Of a stretch of 64,000 nt of DNA, positions 26,484-38,193 are shown in pieces. Position 1 is the stretch's first letter. Each line of letters starts with the position of its first letter. Below the pieces are notes generated by a model. It ran no database searches. It saw only the letters and a program-made list of their open reading frames with translations, and had not been told where the DNA came from. The position numbers and the translations under genes were made by a program. The stretch is from assembly GCF_035690525.1 (NCBI RefSeq), contig NZ_DASSKM010000036.1:1-64000 (forward strand), read 5' to 3'. This stretch comes from Salinisphaera sp035690525. GTDB lineage: Bacteria; Pseudomonadota; Gammaproteobacteria; Nevskiales; Salinisphaeraceae.

Positions 26484-28196
26484 GTGCAACTGATCAAAGA
26501 TTTCTTCAAACGCTATCCGGGCCAGTGCCTGATCGTCTGGGCCTGCCTGGTGGTGGCCAGCATTGCCGAAGGCCTGAGCCTGTCGACGCTTTTGCCGATC
26601 CTGACGATCGCCACCGGCAGTCAGTCGCCGATGGTCGATGCCAAGACCCAGGATTTCCTCAGCCAGTGGCTGCACCGGCTGTCGATCGATCCCACCATCG
26701 GCGCAATGATGAGCATCGTGCTGGTCGGGTTGGTGTTCAAGGCGGTGCTGACGCTGATCGCCTATCGGCAGGTGGGCTATACCGTGGCCGCGATCGCCAC
26801 CGAGGGGCGGCTGAATTTTCTGCGCGCGTTGTCGTCGTCGCGCTGGGAATATTTCCTCAGCCAGCGCACCGGCCGGTTGTCCAACACGATTTCGACCGAA
26901 GCCTCCAACAGCGCGGACGCCTTCCAGAGCATGGCCAACCTGGCGTCGCTGGCGTCGCAGTCGGTGGTGTTCCTGCTGGTCGCGCTGCTCATCAACTGGA
27001 AGATTGCGGTGATGGCCGTGCTCATCGGCGCGGCGATCTTCGGTGTGCTCAAGGTCATGGTCTCGATCTCGCGCGAGGCCGGCGGGCGGCAGAAGAATTC
27101 GTTCCAGCATCTGATGGCGCTGCTGACCGATTCGCTGGCCTCGCTCAAGCCGCTCAAGTCGATGGCGCGGGAAGGCCAGATCGATCGCATGCTGGAACGC
27201 CAGACGCGCGAGCTCAACGGCGCGTTGCGGACCCGGGTGATGGCGCAGGAGACGCTCAAGGCGCTGCAGGAGCTGTTGATCGGGGTGGTGCTCATCGCCG
27301 GCGTCGGCGCGTCGCTGCTGGTCTGGAATCTGCAGCTGTCCGAGATCATGGTGTTGACCATCGTGCTCGCGCGCATGCTGACGCGTCTGAGCAAGGTCCA
27401 GCAGGAATATCAGAAGCTCGCCTCGCGCGAGGCGTTCTATTGGGCGATGAACGAGCAGATCGATAATGCCCGCGCGGCCCGGGAGACCGCGTTCGGCGAT
27501 CGACGGCCGACGCTGGAACGGGGCGTGACCGTCGAGCGCGTGAGTTTCGGCTACGAAGGGCGCTCGGTGTTGCACGCGGTCGATCTGGAAATCCCGGCCG
27601 GTGGATTCACGACGCTGATCGGCTTCTCGGGCGCGGGCAAGACGACGCTGATCGATTTGATCATCGGTCTGCTGCGCGCCGACGAAGGGCGTATCCTGAT
27701 CGACGGCGTGCCGATCGACGCCATCGACATCCGGGCCTGGCGTTCGATGATCGGCTATGTGCCGCAGGACACGATTCTGCTGCACGACAGCATCTACAAC
27801 AACGTCGTGGTGGGCGACCAAAGCTTGTCCGAAGAAGCCGCGATCGACGCGCTCAAGCGCGCCGGCGCCTGGAGCTTCGTCAGCGCTTTGGCCGACGGTA
27901 TCCATACCAGTGTCGGCGAACACGGCGGCCGCCTGTCCGGCGGGCAGCGCCAGCGCGTGGTTATTGCCCGGGCGCTGGTGCATCAGCCGCGGCTGCTGAT
28001 TCTCGACGAAGCCACCAGCGCGCTCGACCCCGAGACGGAGGCGGCGGTGAGCGCCACGCTGGCCGATTTGGGCAAGGACTATACCGTGCTCGCGGTATCG
28101 CACCGCAGCGCGCTCACCGAGCGCTCGCACCGCGTGTATCAGTTGGATCAGGGGCGGGCACGCCCGGTCGCGGCGCCGGCCCGCGCCAGCGCCTAA
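26484..28196 (+). CDS. ABC exporter, fused permease and ATPase (MsbA-type architecture)
   Basis: The 570-aa half-transporter has an N-terminal membrane domain (helices near residues 15-40, 75-95, 158-195, 265-300) and a C-terminal ATPase: Walker A GFSGAGKTT (380-388), signature LSGGQRQRV, Walker B LLILDEATSALD and a switch histidine (SHRS). It would act as a homodimer in the inner membrane. Cargo is unknown; neighbouring lipid and glycosyltransferase genes suggest a lipid-linked substrate. The start is GTG 26484; no in-frame ATG lies nearby. It ends 28 bp from the convergent dciA gene. Confidence 0.85.
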   Translation: MQLIKDFFKRYPGQCLIVWACLVVASIAEGLSLSTLLPILTIATGSQSPMVDAKTQDFLSQWLHRLSIDPTIGAMMSIVLVGLVFKAVLTLIAYRQVGYTVAAIATEGRLNFLRALSSSRWEYFLSQRTGRLSNTISTEASNSADAFQSMANLASLASQSVVFLLVALLINWKIAVMAVLIGAAIFGVLKVMVSISREAGGRQKNSFQHLMALLTDSLASLKPLKSMAREGQIDRMLERQTRELNGALRTRVMAQETLKALQELLIGVVLIAGVGASLLVWNLQLSEIMVLTIVLARMLTRLSKVQQEYQKLASREAFYWAMNEQIDNARAARETAFGDRRPTLERGVTVERVSFGYEGRSVLHAVDLEIPAGGFTTLIGFSGAGKTTLIDLIIGLLRADEGRILIDGVPIDAIDIRAWRSMIGYVPQDTILLHDSIYNNVVVGDQSLSEEAAIDALKRAGAWSFVSALADGIHTSVGEHGGRLSGGQRQRVVIARALVHQPRLLILDEATSALDPETEAAVSATLADLGKDYTVLAVSHRSALTERSHRVYQLDQGRARPVAAPARASA

Positions 28197-28224
28197 GCGG
28201 CAACAGCCCCAATCCGCGTACGCT

Positions 28225-28671
28225 CTACTCGCGGCGTCCGGCGGCGGCCAGACGGCGCAGCGCCTCGGCCAGCGCCCGGTCCTCGATATAGCCGGCCGTC
28301 TGTTCCAGATGACAGCGCGTAGCGGCCGATATATAGCGGGCGCGCCGTTCGGCCTGGAATGGCCCGAGTGCGACCGGGCGTACCTTGATGCGGACGCCGT
28401 CGACCTGCAGGCGCATGCGCTGGGCCAATGCCCGGGTCAACTGGGGTTCCATATAGCGCAGACGCGTCGCCCAGGCCGCGCTGGCCACATGCAGCCGCAG
28501 TTGGTAATCCTCGTAGGCGGCGACCTGCAGTTGCGGCGCGGCCGCCGCGGGCAGGATCTCCAGCAACGCGGCGCGGATGCGCGCCAAAAAACGCGCCCGG
28601 CCCAGGATATCGGCCATGTCCGGCGCCGCGATATGCAACAGGGACTGGATTGATTGCGGTGCCGACCCCAT
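28225..28671 (-). CDS. dciA: DUF721 protein, DciA-type replicative helicase loader
   Basis: The 148-aa product has the DUF721 layout: short N-terminal helix, VAAYEDYQLRLHVASAAWATRLRYMEPQL in the KH-like fold, then a variable tail. The domain's W-A-x-x-L-R-x pattern is visible. DciA proteins load the DnaB helicase in bacteria lacking DnaC. In pseudomonads the gene lies between lpxC and secA; here it is beside secA (divergent, 169 bp) but 21 kb from lpxC. Confidence 0.72.
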   Translation of the reverse strand: MGSAPQSIQSLLHIAAPDMADILGRARFLARIRAALLEILPAAAAPQLQVAAYEDYQLRLHVASAAWATRLRYMEPQLTRALAQRMRLQVDGVRIKVRPVALGPFQAERRARYISAATRCHLEQTAGYIEDRALAEALRRLAAAGRRE

Positions 28672-28840
28672 GTTCTATGCCGCATTGAGCCATAAGCTCG
28701 GAATGTTAGCAGTTCGCACAGGGTGGCGTTCGCGACCAATGCCTGAGGTCGCCAGTCTTAAAGCGTTGCACCGGCTGCGTTATCATCCGGCTTTTGACGG
28801 CAATCCGTCGGCCGCCGGCCGGGCCAGACCACGAGGGTTC

Positions 28841-31678
<2,838 letters not shown>

Positions 31679-31726
31679 ATCCGCGGCCATTCCATTCGCC
31701 CCGGGCCGGTACGACGAGCGCTGAGC

Positions 31727-32938
31727 ATGGCGGTCAATCTCCGTGCGCCCGAGGCGCTCATTCCGATCGCCGGCGCGCGCTGGGCGAGTACCGACGCCGC
31801 GATCAAGAAGCCCGGCGGCGACGATATGGCGCTGCTCGTGCTCGACGAAGGCGCGACGGTCGCCGGCGTGTTCACGCGCAACGCCTTCGCCGCCGCTCCG
31901 GTCGCATTGGCCAAGCACCATATGGCGTGCGCGGCGCCGCGCGCGTTGTTGATCAACAGCGGTAACGCCAACGCCGGCACCGGCCGCGAAGGCGAGGCCG
32001 ACGCCGCCGCCTGCTGTGCCCGCGTGGCCGAGGAACTCGGTCTTGCGGCGGATCAGGTTCTGCCGTTCTCGACCGGCGTGATCGGCGAAAAACTGCCGAT
32101 GTCGCGCCTCGACAACGCCATCCCGCGACTGACCCGGGCGCTCGATAGCCACGGCTGGCTGGCCGCGGCCCGCGCGATCATGACCACCGATACCGTGCCC
32201 AAGGGCGCCAGTCGCCGGGTACGACTCGAGGCCGGCGAACTCACCCTGACCGGCATCGCCAAGGGCTCGGGCATGATTCGGCCGGACATGGCCACCATGC
32301 TGTCGTTCCTGGCCACCGATGCCGCCGTACCCGCGGCCGATCTCGATTTGGCCCTGCACGCGGCGGTGGGCGCGTCTTTCAACAGCATCACGGTGGACGG
32401 CGATACCTCGACCAACGACGCCGCCATGCTTTGCGCCACCGGGGCCGGCGCCGCCCTGGATCGCGATCATCCCGATTGGCCGGTTTTCGTCGCCGCGCTG
32501 CGCGATCTGATGATCGAGTTGGCCTGTGCGATCGTGCGCGACGCCGAGGGGGCGACGCGATTCATCACGCTCGCCGTGTCCGGTGCCGCCGATGCCGACG
32601 AAGCCAGGCAGGTCGCGTTCACGGTCGCCCATTCGCCGCTGTTCAAGACCGCCGCTTTCGCCGGCGATCCCAACTGGGGCCGGATACTGGCGGCGGTGGG
32701 GCGGGCGCCGGTGGCCGATCTGGTCATCGACGGCGTGGATATCGCGCTCGACGAGGTTGCCGTCGTCGCCGGCGGCCAGCCGCGCGAGGATTATCGCGAA
32801 GCCGATGCGGCCCGCGTGATGAGCCAGCCCGAGTTCAGGGTGCGGATCGGGCTGGGCCGCGGCGAGGCCACGGCAACCGTCTGGACCTCGGATCTGTCCT
32901 ACGACTATGTCCGCATCAACGCCGAGTACCGTAGCTGA
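31727..32938 (+). CDS. argJ: ArgJ, ornithine acetyltransferase / N-acetylglutamate synthase
   Basis: ArgJ recycles the acetyl group between acetylornithine and glutamate in arginine synthesis. The 403-aa precursor has the INSGNANAGTG motif near residue 75 and the autocleavage region KGSGMIRPDMATML, where the Thr becomes the N-terminal nucleophile of the beta chain. The C-terminal DLSYDYVRINAEYRS is also conserved. It follows secA by 48 bp, as in pseudomonads. Confidence 0.96.
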   Translation: MAVNLRAPEALIPIAGARWASTDAAIKKPGGDDMALLVLDEGATVAGVFTRNAFAAAPVALAKHHMACAAPRALLINSGNANAGTGREGEADAAACCARVAEELGLAADQVLPFSTGVIGEKLPMSRLDNAIPRLTRALDSHGWLAAARAIMTTDTVPKGASRRVRLEAGELTLTGIAKGSGMIRPDMATMLSFLATDAAVPAADLDLALHAAVGASFNSITVDGDTSTNDAAMLCATGAGAALDRDHPDWPVFVAALRDLMIELACAIVRDAEGATRFITLAVSGAADADEARQVAFTVAHSPLFKTAAFAGDPNWGRILAAVGRAPVADLVIDGVDIALDEVAVVAGGQPREDYREADAARVMSQPEFRVRIGLGRGEATATVWTSDLSYDYVRINAEYRS

Positions 32939-32960
32939 GGATAATCAAATGTCTTTCGAC

Positions 32961-33016
32961 CGCGCGGCATGAAACCGCGCGATCGACCCAAGGGGAGAGC
33001 TAACGCCTCTCCCCTT
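32961..33016 (+). terminator. Two consecutive hairpins after argJ
   Basis: The first stem is CGCGCGG (32961-32967) with CCGCGCG (32975-32981). The second is AAGGGGAGAG (32990-32999) with CTCTCCCCTT (33007-33016), a perfect 10-bp stem with a 7-nt loop. Only a short T-run follows, so termination strength is uncertain. Confidence 0.55.
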
Positions 33017-33062
33017 TGGAAACCCCATTGTTAAGGTGTCCGCGGCAAGCCGCGGGGTATTA

Positions 33063-34019
33063 ATGAATAAACCGTTGGATATCGCCGTCGGCGTGCTGGT
33101 CGACGCCCAAGGGCGTGTTCTGATCGCCCAACGCCGTCCGGATACGCCGGGCGCCGGCTATTGGGAGTTTCCCGGCGGCAAGCGCGAGCCCGGCGAGCCG
33201 CTGTTCGATTGTCTGGCCCGGGAACTGGCCGAGGAGATCGGCGTGACCGATCTCGTCGGCGCGCCGTTGATCCGTTTTGCCCACGATCGTGGGCCGCGGC
33301 CGGTTCGGCTGCACGTCTGGCGTATCCACGGCTGGACCGGCGAGCCGGGCGGGCGCGAAGGCCAGCGGGTGCGCTGGGTCGCGGCCGATGCACTGGACGA
33401 GGTCGAGCTGCTGCCGGCGACGGATGTCATCCTGGCCGCGCTGGCCTTGCCGCGGCGCTATCTGATCACGCCGCGCCTAGCCGAGTCCGGCCACGGCGAC
33501 TGGTTCGCCGCGCTCGATCGGGCGCTGGCGCAGGGAACGCGGCTGCTGCGCCTGCGCGATCCGGATCTCGCGGATGAGGACTACGCGCGTCTGGCGGAAT
33601 CGGTGATCGAGCGCGCCCATCGCCACCGCGCCGCGGTATTGCTCGATCGCGACGCCGATATGGTCGCCGCGCTCGGCGCCGACGGGTTGCATTGGAGCGC
33701 CTCGCGCATCGCGGCGGCCACCCGCCGCCCGGTCGGCCGCCGCCACTGGTTCGCGGCCTCGGCGCACGATCGCGACGAACTCGAGGCCGCGCTCGCGGCC
33801 GACGCCGATTTCGCCGCCCTTTCGCCGGTCGTCGCGACCGCGACCCACCCGCGAGCGCGCCCGCTCGGCTGGCCCGGCTTCGAGTCGTTGCGCGCGGATC
33901 GGGCGCTACCGGTGTATGCGCTCGGCGGGCTGGAAGCAGCCGATCAAGACGATGCGATTGCGCACAACGCGCAGGGTATCGCCGCAATCCGCGGCCTCTG
34001 GCCGGAAACCGCCGATTAA
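33063..34019 (+). CDS. mutT: Nudix hydrolase (MutT-like) fused to ThiE-like domain
   Basis: The 318-aa product has a full Nudix box (residues 39-61: GKREPGEPLFDCLARELAEE, then IGV) in a MutT-type domain that would hydrolyse oxidised dGTP. Residues 130-318 resemble thiamine-phosphate synthase (RYLITPRLAESG, LDRDADMVAALGADGLHW, VYALGG). This MutT-ThiE fusion is common in gammaproteobacteria, and whether the ThiE half is catalytic is unclear. ATG 33063 is chosen over an earlier in-frame codon at 33036 because the Nudix fold begins directly after it (DIAVGVLVD). Confidence 0.9.
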   Translation: MNKPLDIAVGVLVDAQGRVLIAQRRPDTPGAGYWEFPGGKREPGEPLFDCLARELAEEIGVTDLVGAPLIRFAHDRGPRPVRLHVWRIHGWTGEPGGREGQRVRWVAADALDEVELLPATDVILAALALPRRYLITPRLAESGHGDWFAALDRALAQGTRLLRLRDPDLADEDYARLAESVIERAHRHRAAVLLDRDADMVAALGADGLHWSASRIAAATRRPVGRRHWFAASAHDRDELEAALAADADFAALSPVVATATHPRARPLGWPGFESLRADRALPVYALGGLEAADQDDAIAHNAQGIAAIRGLWPETAD

Positions 34020-34020
34020 G

Positions 34021-34155
34021 CGCCGATTGCTAAAGCATTTTGCACTTTTAGCGAACAGTCGTAACCGCTTTCTGGCAAGAGAATACAGCCTGAACATCCG
34101 CTGGAAAGCTGATTTGACGCTTATTCAATCTGTGTAAATCTGCGTTCATCTGCGG
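34021..34155. repeat. Palindromic dispersed element, copy 2 (left arm missing)
   Basis: The right arm (34127-34155) matches that of copy 1 at 25 of 29 positions. The internal GAGAATACAGCC (34079-34090) is exactly 65 nt from the end of the arm, the same spacing as in copy 1 (23996-24007 to 24072). No left arm is visible; the mutT stop lies there instead. It fills the gap between the convergent mutT and yacG genes. Confidence 0.75.
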
Positions 34156-34201
34156 ATAAATAACTTTAAAAAGGTGGAAATTGCTCTAGGAGCAACAACC
34201 G

Positions 34202-34417
34202 CTAATGTTTCGAGTCGTCCTCGCCGTAGCCGAGCGGCGGCAGGCCCGAGGGATCGGCCGAACCCTCGGGATTGGGGATACGATTCGATTCGTCCAACCA
34301 GTCGCCGAGATCGATCAGCTTGCAGCGGCGCGAACAGAAGGGCCGGTAGCTATTGTTCGACGTCATGTCGGCCAATTCGCCGCATTGCGGGCAGGGCGCA
34401 TGTTGTTTCGAAGTCAT
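34202..34417 (-). CDS. yacG: YacG, zinc-binding DNA gyrase inhibitor family
   Basis: The 71-aa product has the four zinc cysteines CPQCG and CSRRC (YRPFCSRRCKLIDLGDWLDE) of YacG, a small protein that binds GyrB and inhibits gyrase in E. coli. ATG 34417 gives the usual short N-terminus. It follows zapD by 28 bp on the minus strand, as expected for the coaE-zapD-yacG group. Confidence 0.92.
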   Translation of the reverse strand: MTSKQHAPCPQCGELADMTSNNSYRPFCSRRCKLIDLGDWLDESNRIPNPEGSADPSGLPPLGYGEDDSKH

Positions 34418-34445
34418 GAAGAAAACGCGGGGCGGGCAGTAAAGG

Positions 34446-35216
34446 CTAGAAGCGGCAGCAGGCCATGCGAAAGGCGATGCTGGTCTCGGTCTGGCGCAGG
34501 TGCAGTTGTGCGTCCTGATGGTGCATGAAGCGTACAGTGGCACGATGCCGCCCGCCGCTGATTTCGGGAAAAACACCGGGATCATCCAGTAATACCCGGA
34601 TCATCTGCGTCCCGGCGACGGTGTGGTGCACAAGCACGCCGTTGTCGGCGATCTCCGGCATCGGCTCGGCGCTGTCGCGCAGCAGCCGCAGCAGGACGCG
34701 CACGCCGCGCTCGACCGGCTCGACGCGACGATACCATTGCGCGATATCGGCTTCTATGCGCTCGGCGGGCTGGGCGAGCCAGTGATGATAGGCCGGTAAA
34801 TCGAAGCTACAGGTGCCGCCGGGGATCGCATGCCGGTTGTTGACGCTGTTGAGCAGTTCGTTGTCGCGTAGCTGATAGGAGGCGAATTGCGGCGGGATCT
34901 GCGCCATCTGGCTGCCCACCGTGTCGAGTTCGGTCAGCACATCGTCGAGCGCATTGCGGTCGATATCTTCGCGCTGGCCCAGGTGCCCCAGGGCCGTGCG
35001 TCGCTGTTCGATCTCCTTGCTGACCTGGCCGCGAATATCGTGGCGCGACATGACGTTGAGGATATCCAGCAGGGCGCCCATGGTCGCGCGTCGGCCCCAG
35101 AGGCTGGCATCCGCGCGGTGGTGATGCAGACGGGCGGTCAGATGCTCGACGCGCAGGAACGTGCGTATCCGTTCGTTGAGCGGCTGTTCGTAACAGAGCA
35201 CCCCGTCATCGGCCAC
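34446..35216 (-). CDS. zapD: ZapD, FtsZ-bundling division protein
   Basis: ZapD binds the FtsZ C-terminal tail and cross-links protofilaments. The 256-aa product begins GVLCYEQPLNERIRTFLRVE, the hallmark N-terminus, and contains NSVNNRHAIPGGTCSFDLPAYHHWL and a C-terminal beta region (VRFMHHQDAQLHLRQTE). The start is GTG 35216. ZapD is confined largely to gamma- and betaproteobacteria, which supports the assignment of the organism. Confidence 0.93.
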   Translation of the reverse strand: MADDGVLCYEQPLNERIRTFLRVEHLTARLHHHRADASLWGRRATMGALLDILNVMSRHDIRGQVSKEIEQRRTALGHLGQREDIDRNALDDVLTELDTVGSQMAQIPPQFASYQLRDNELLNSVNNRHAIPGGTCSFDLPAYHHWLAQPAERIEADIAQWYRRVEPVERGVRVLLRLLRDSAEPMPEIADNGVLVHHTVAGTQMIRVLLDDPGVFPEISGGRHRATVRFMHHQDAQLHLRQTETSIAFRMACCRF

Positions 35217-35314
35217 GCCGGCCTCCCGTGTCCAAATTCCGACGCCAGTCTATGCCGGCGCGGCCGCTGGTCAAAGCCGTAATGGCCAGCAGCCGGCAAT
35301 GCCGGGGTGCGGCG

Positions 35315-35956
35315 CTAACCCGGCAGATGAAGCGGCGGCAGATCGTTGATTTCGCCGCGGGCCAGCCGCTGATAACCCGCGTGCAGGGCCGCGGCCAAGT
35401 CGGCGATGTCCTTGCGCGGGCCGGTGTTGATGAGCACGTCGTCGGCGTGTTCCAGGCGCTCGGCGCGCGATTCCTGGGCCGCGATCATTTTCTGTGCCAG
35501 GGCGTCGTCGATTTCGTCGCGGCCCTTCAGGCGCTCGAGCTGGACCGCTTCCGGCGCATCGATCACGAGCACGCGATCGACCAGATCGGTCATGCTCGAC
35601 TTCACCAGCAGCGGCACCACCAGGATGCAGTAATCCGAGGCCGCGGCGTCGCGCTGTGCGGCGAGTTCGCGGCGGATACGTGGATGGGTGATCGTTTCCA
35701 GATCGCCGCGCGCGCCGGCGTCGTCGAACACGATACGGCGCAACTCGTGGCGTTTTAGACAGCCTTCGTCATCCACGATCCCGGCGCCGAAACGGGCGAC
35801 GATCTCGTCGAGCGCGGGCTGGCCGGGTTCGACGATCCGGCGGGCGACCGTGTCGGCATCGACGATGGCCACGCCCAGGCGTTCGAACGCCGCCGCCACC
35901 ACCGATTTGCCGCTGGCGATGCCGCCGGTCAGGCCGACGCTGAGTTTTCGGCTCAT
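35315..35956 (-). CDS. coaE: CoaE, dephospho-CoA kinase
   Basis: CoaE phosphorylates dephospho-CoA, the last step of coenzyme A synthesis. The 213-aa product has the P-loop GLTGGIASGKS at the N-terminus, VDADTVARRIVEPG, ITHPRIRREL and LVVPLLVKS. ATG 35956 is set by the P-loop position. It lies between zapD and pilD on the minus strand, as in pseudomonads. Confidence 0.95.
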   Translation of the reverse strand: MSRKLSVGLTGGIASGKSVVAAAFERLGVAIVDADTVARRIVEPGQPALDEIVARFGAGIVDDEGCLKRHELRRIVFDDAGARGDLETITHPRIRRELAAQRDAAASDYCILVVPLLVKSSMTDLVDRVLVIDAPEAVQLERLKGRDEIDDALAQKMIAAQESRAERLEHADDVLINTGPRKDIADLAAALHAGYQRLARGEINDLPPLHLPG

Positions 35957-36050
35957 ACGGCGACTCCGGCAACCGCGCGGGCGTGTTCGCGGCATACGGC
36001 CGCATTGTCATCAATTTGTCGTGAATGGCCGATAGCGTCGAGCACAGGCA

Positions 36051-36926
36051 CTAGCGCAATCCCGATAGCGTCAAGTAGGCGCGGCCGATTGTATCGCCTG
36101 CGACCATCGCCAGCCAGCCGCCGAAGACCAGCCACGGCCCGAACGGCATCGCCGTGTCCCGCGACATGCGCCCCGACGCGATCAGCAGACCGCCCGCGAG
36201 CGCGCCGCCAAGCGAGGCCGCGAGCAGCGCCAGCGGCAGCTGCGCCCAGCCCAACCAGGCGCCGAGCGCGGCGGCCAGTTTGAAATCGCCGTAGCCCATG
36301 CCGATCTTGCCGGTGGCGATGCGAAAACCCTGAAACACCGTCCACAGCACACCGTAGCCGGCGGCCGCTCCGAGAATGGCGGCAACCGGCGTCGGCGCGG
36401 CCGGCGCGAGATGCAGCGTGCTGGCGACGAGCCCGGCCCAAAGCAGGGGCAGGGTGATCGAATCGGGCAGTAGCTGGGTCCGGAAATCGATGGCCGCCAG
36501 GGCGAGCAGCGTCCAGGACAAACCGACCATGCAGCCGCCCCAAGGGGTCGCGCCGAAGCGCGCGATGGCGATTATCGCCAGCAGCGCGGCGGCGATTTCG
36601 ATCGCCGGGTACTGCAACGATATACGCGCGCGGCACGCCGCGCAGCGGCCGCCGAGCAGCAGATAGCCGATCACCGGCAGGTTGTGCCAGGGTTTGATCG
36701 GCGTTTCGCAATGCGGACAGCGCGAACCGGGCGCGACCAGGTCGAAGCGCTCGTGCCCGCCGTCGGCTTCCGGGCGATCGAGAATATCCGCGGCCTCTTG
36801 ACGCCAGCGCATCTCGAGCATCGCCGGCACGCGCAGGATCACCACGTTGAGGAAACTGCCCACGATCAGGCCGATGACGGCAGCCGCGGCATACAGCAAG
36901 GCGGGCGGCAGACCGGCGACGGCCAT
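36051..36926 (-). CDS. pilD: PilD, type IV prepilin peptidase / N-methyltransferase
   Basis: PilD cleaves and N-methylates type IV pilins and pseudopilins at the inner membrane. The 291-aa product has the cytoplasmic zinc tetracysteine (Cys70, 73, 95, 98: CPHC and CAAC) and both catalytic aspartates, AAIDFRTQLLPD and GMGYGDFKL. Several membrane helices are evident. Start and pilC stop overlap by one base (TGATG). Confidence 0.95.
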   Translation of the reverse strand: MAVAGLPPALLYAAAAVIGLIVGSFLNVVILRVPAMLEMRWRQEAADILDRPEADGGHERFDLVAPGSRCPHCETPIKPWHNLPVIGYLLLGGRCAACRARISLQYPAIEIAAALLAIIAIARFGATPWGGCMVGLSWTLLALAAIDFRTQLLPDSITLPLLWAGLVASTLHLAPAAPTPVAAILGAAAGYGVLWTVFQGFRIATGKIGMGYGDFKLAAALGAWLGWAQLPLALLAASLGGALAGGLLIASGRMSRDTAMPFGPWLVFGGWLAMVAGDTIGRAYLTLSGLR

Positions 36927-38152
36927 CAAACCACGGAGCCGAGCTTGAAGATCGGCAGATACATGGCGATCACCAGCCCGCCGACCAGCACGCCGATCAC
37001 CGCCATGATCATGGGCTCGAGCAACGACGACAGCCCATCGACCTGCGCATCGACCTCGGCCTCGTAGAAATCGGCCACGCGCGAGCACATGGCATCGAGC
37101 GCGCCGGCTTCCTCGCCGACCTTGACCATCTGATGCGCCATCCCGGGGAAGCGCCCGGTGTTGGCCATGGCCAGTTCCAGCCGCTGGCCGGACTCGACTT
37201 GGGCGCGCATCTGGAAAATCGCTTCCTCGAAAGCGACGTTGCCGGCCGCGCGGGCGACCGAGTCCAGCGCCTCGACCAACGGCACGCCGGCCGCGAACAT
37301 GGTCGAGAGCGTGCGCGAGAAACGCGCCACGGCGGCGTTATAGACGATCGCGCCGACCACCGGCAGGCGGAGCACGGCGCGATCGAGCGCGCGTTTGAAG
37401 CGCCGGGACCGGCGGCGGACCACGATAAACCCATAGCCGGCGGCGACCACGCCGCCGAGAATCAGCCACCACCAGTGCTGCACCACCTTCGACAGGCTGA
37501 TCACCATGAGCGTGAAAGCCGGCAGATCGGCGCCGAAGCCGCGGAACAGAGACTGAAACTGGGGCACGACGAAGTACAGCAGAATGCCCATGACGATGAT
37601 GGCCACGATGATCACCGCGCTCGGGTAGAACAGGGCCTTGCGGACCTTGGTTTTGATCGCTTCGGTTTTTTCCTTGTAGGACGCGATCTTGTCCAGCAGC
37701 GCCTCGAGCGCGCCGGAGCGTTCGCCGGCGGCCACCAGATTGACGAACAGTTCGTCGAAATGGCGCGGATGCCGGGCCAGCGCCTCGGCCAGCGGCAGGC
37801 CGGACTCGATGTCGTCGCGGATGGTGCGCACCAGATCGGTCAGGCTGGGGTTGGACGCGCCTTTGGCCACGATATCGAGCGAGGCCACCAATGGCACGCC
37901 CGCGGCTAGCATCGTCGCGAGCTGGCGCGAGAGAATCGCGATATCGCTGGCGCCGACCTTTTTCTTGCGCTGGCCGCCGATGCCGAACAGTTTCGTCGGC
38001 TTGCGCACGCGCAGCGGATTGATGTTCTGGCGCCGTAGCATGGCGCGCACCATGGCCTCGTTCGGGCCCTCGGTCTGGCCCTTGACCCGGGTGCCGTTGC
38101 GGTCGGTGCCGATCCAGAAGAAGGTGTGGTTTTCGGTGCGTGTTTCTGCCAT
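36926..38152 (-). CDS. pilC: PilC, type IV pilus inner-membrane platform protein
   Basis: PilC is the polytopic platform on which pilins are extruded. The 408-aa product has two T2SSF domains (LSRQLATMLAAGVPLVASLD and FSRTLSTMFAAGVPLVEALD, the duplicated signature), with membrane helices near residues 170-195, 220-240 and at the C-terminus (PMIMAVIGVLVGGLVIAMY). The usual partner ATPase pilB is not upstream; pilR is, 41 bp away. Confidence 0.95.
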   Translation of the reverse strand: MAETRTENHTFFWIGTDRNGTRVKGQTEGPNEAMVRAMLRRQNINPLRVRKPTKLFGIGGQRKKKVGASDIAILSRQLATMLAAGVPLVASLDIVAKGASNPSLTDLVRTIRDDIESGLPLAEALARHPRHFDELFVNLVAAGERSGALEALLDKIASYKEKTEAIKTKVRKALFYPSAVIIVAIIVMGILLYFVVPQFQSLFRGFGADLPAFTLMVISLSKVVQHWWWLILGGVVAAGYGFIVVRRRSRRFKRALDRAVLRLPVVGAIVYNAAVARFSRTLSTMFAAGVPLVEALDSVARAAGNVAFEEAIFQMRAQVESGQRLELAMANTGRFPGMAHQMVKVGEEAGALDAMCSRVADFYEAEVDAQVDGLSSLLEPMIMAVIGVLVGGLVIAMYLPIFKLGSVV

Positions 38153-38193
38153 GTATCGTCGGTCGGACGGCTCGCGCGGCCCGTTCCGCTCCT

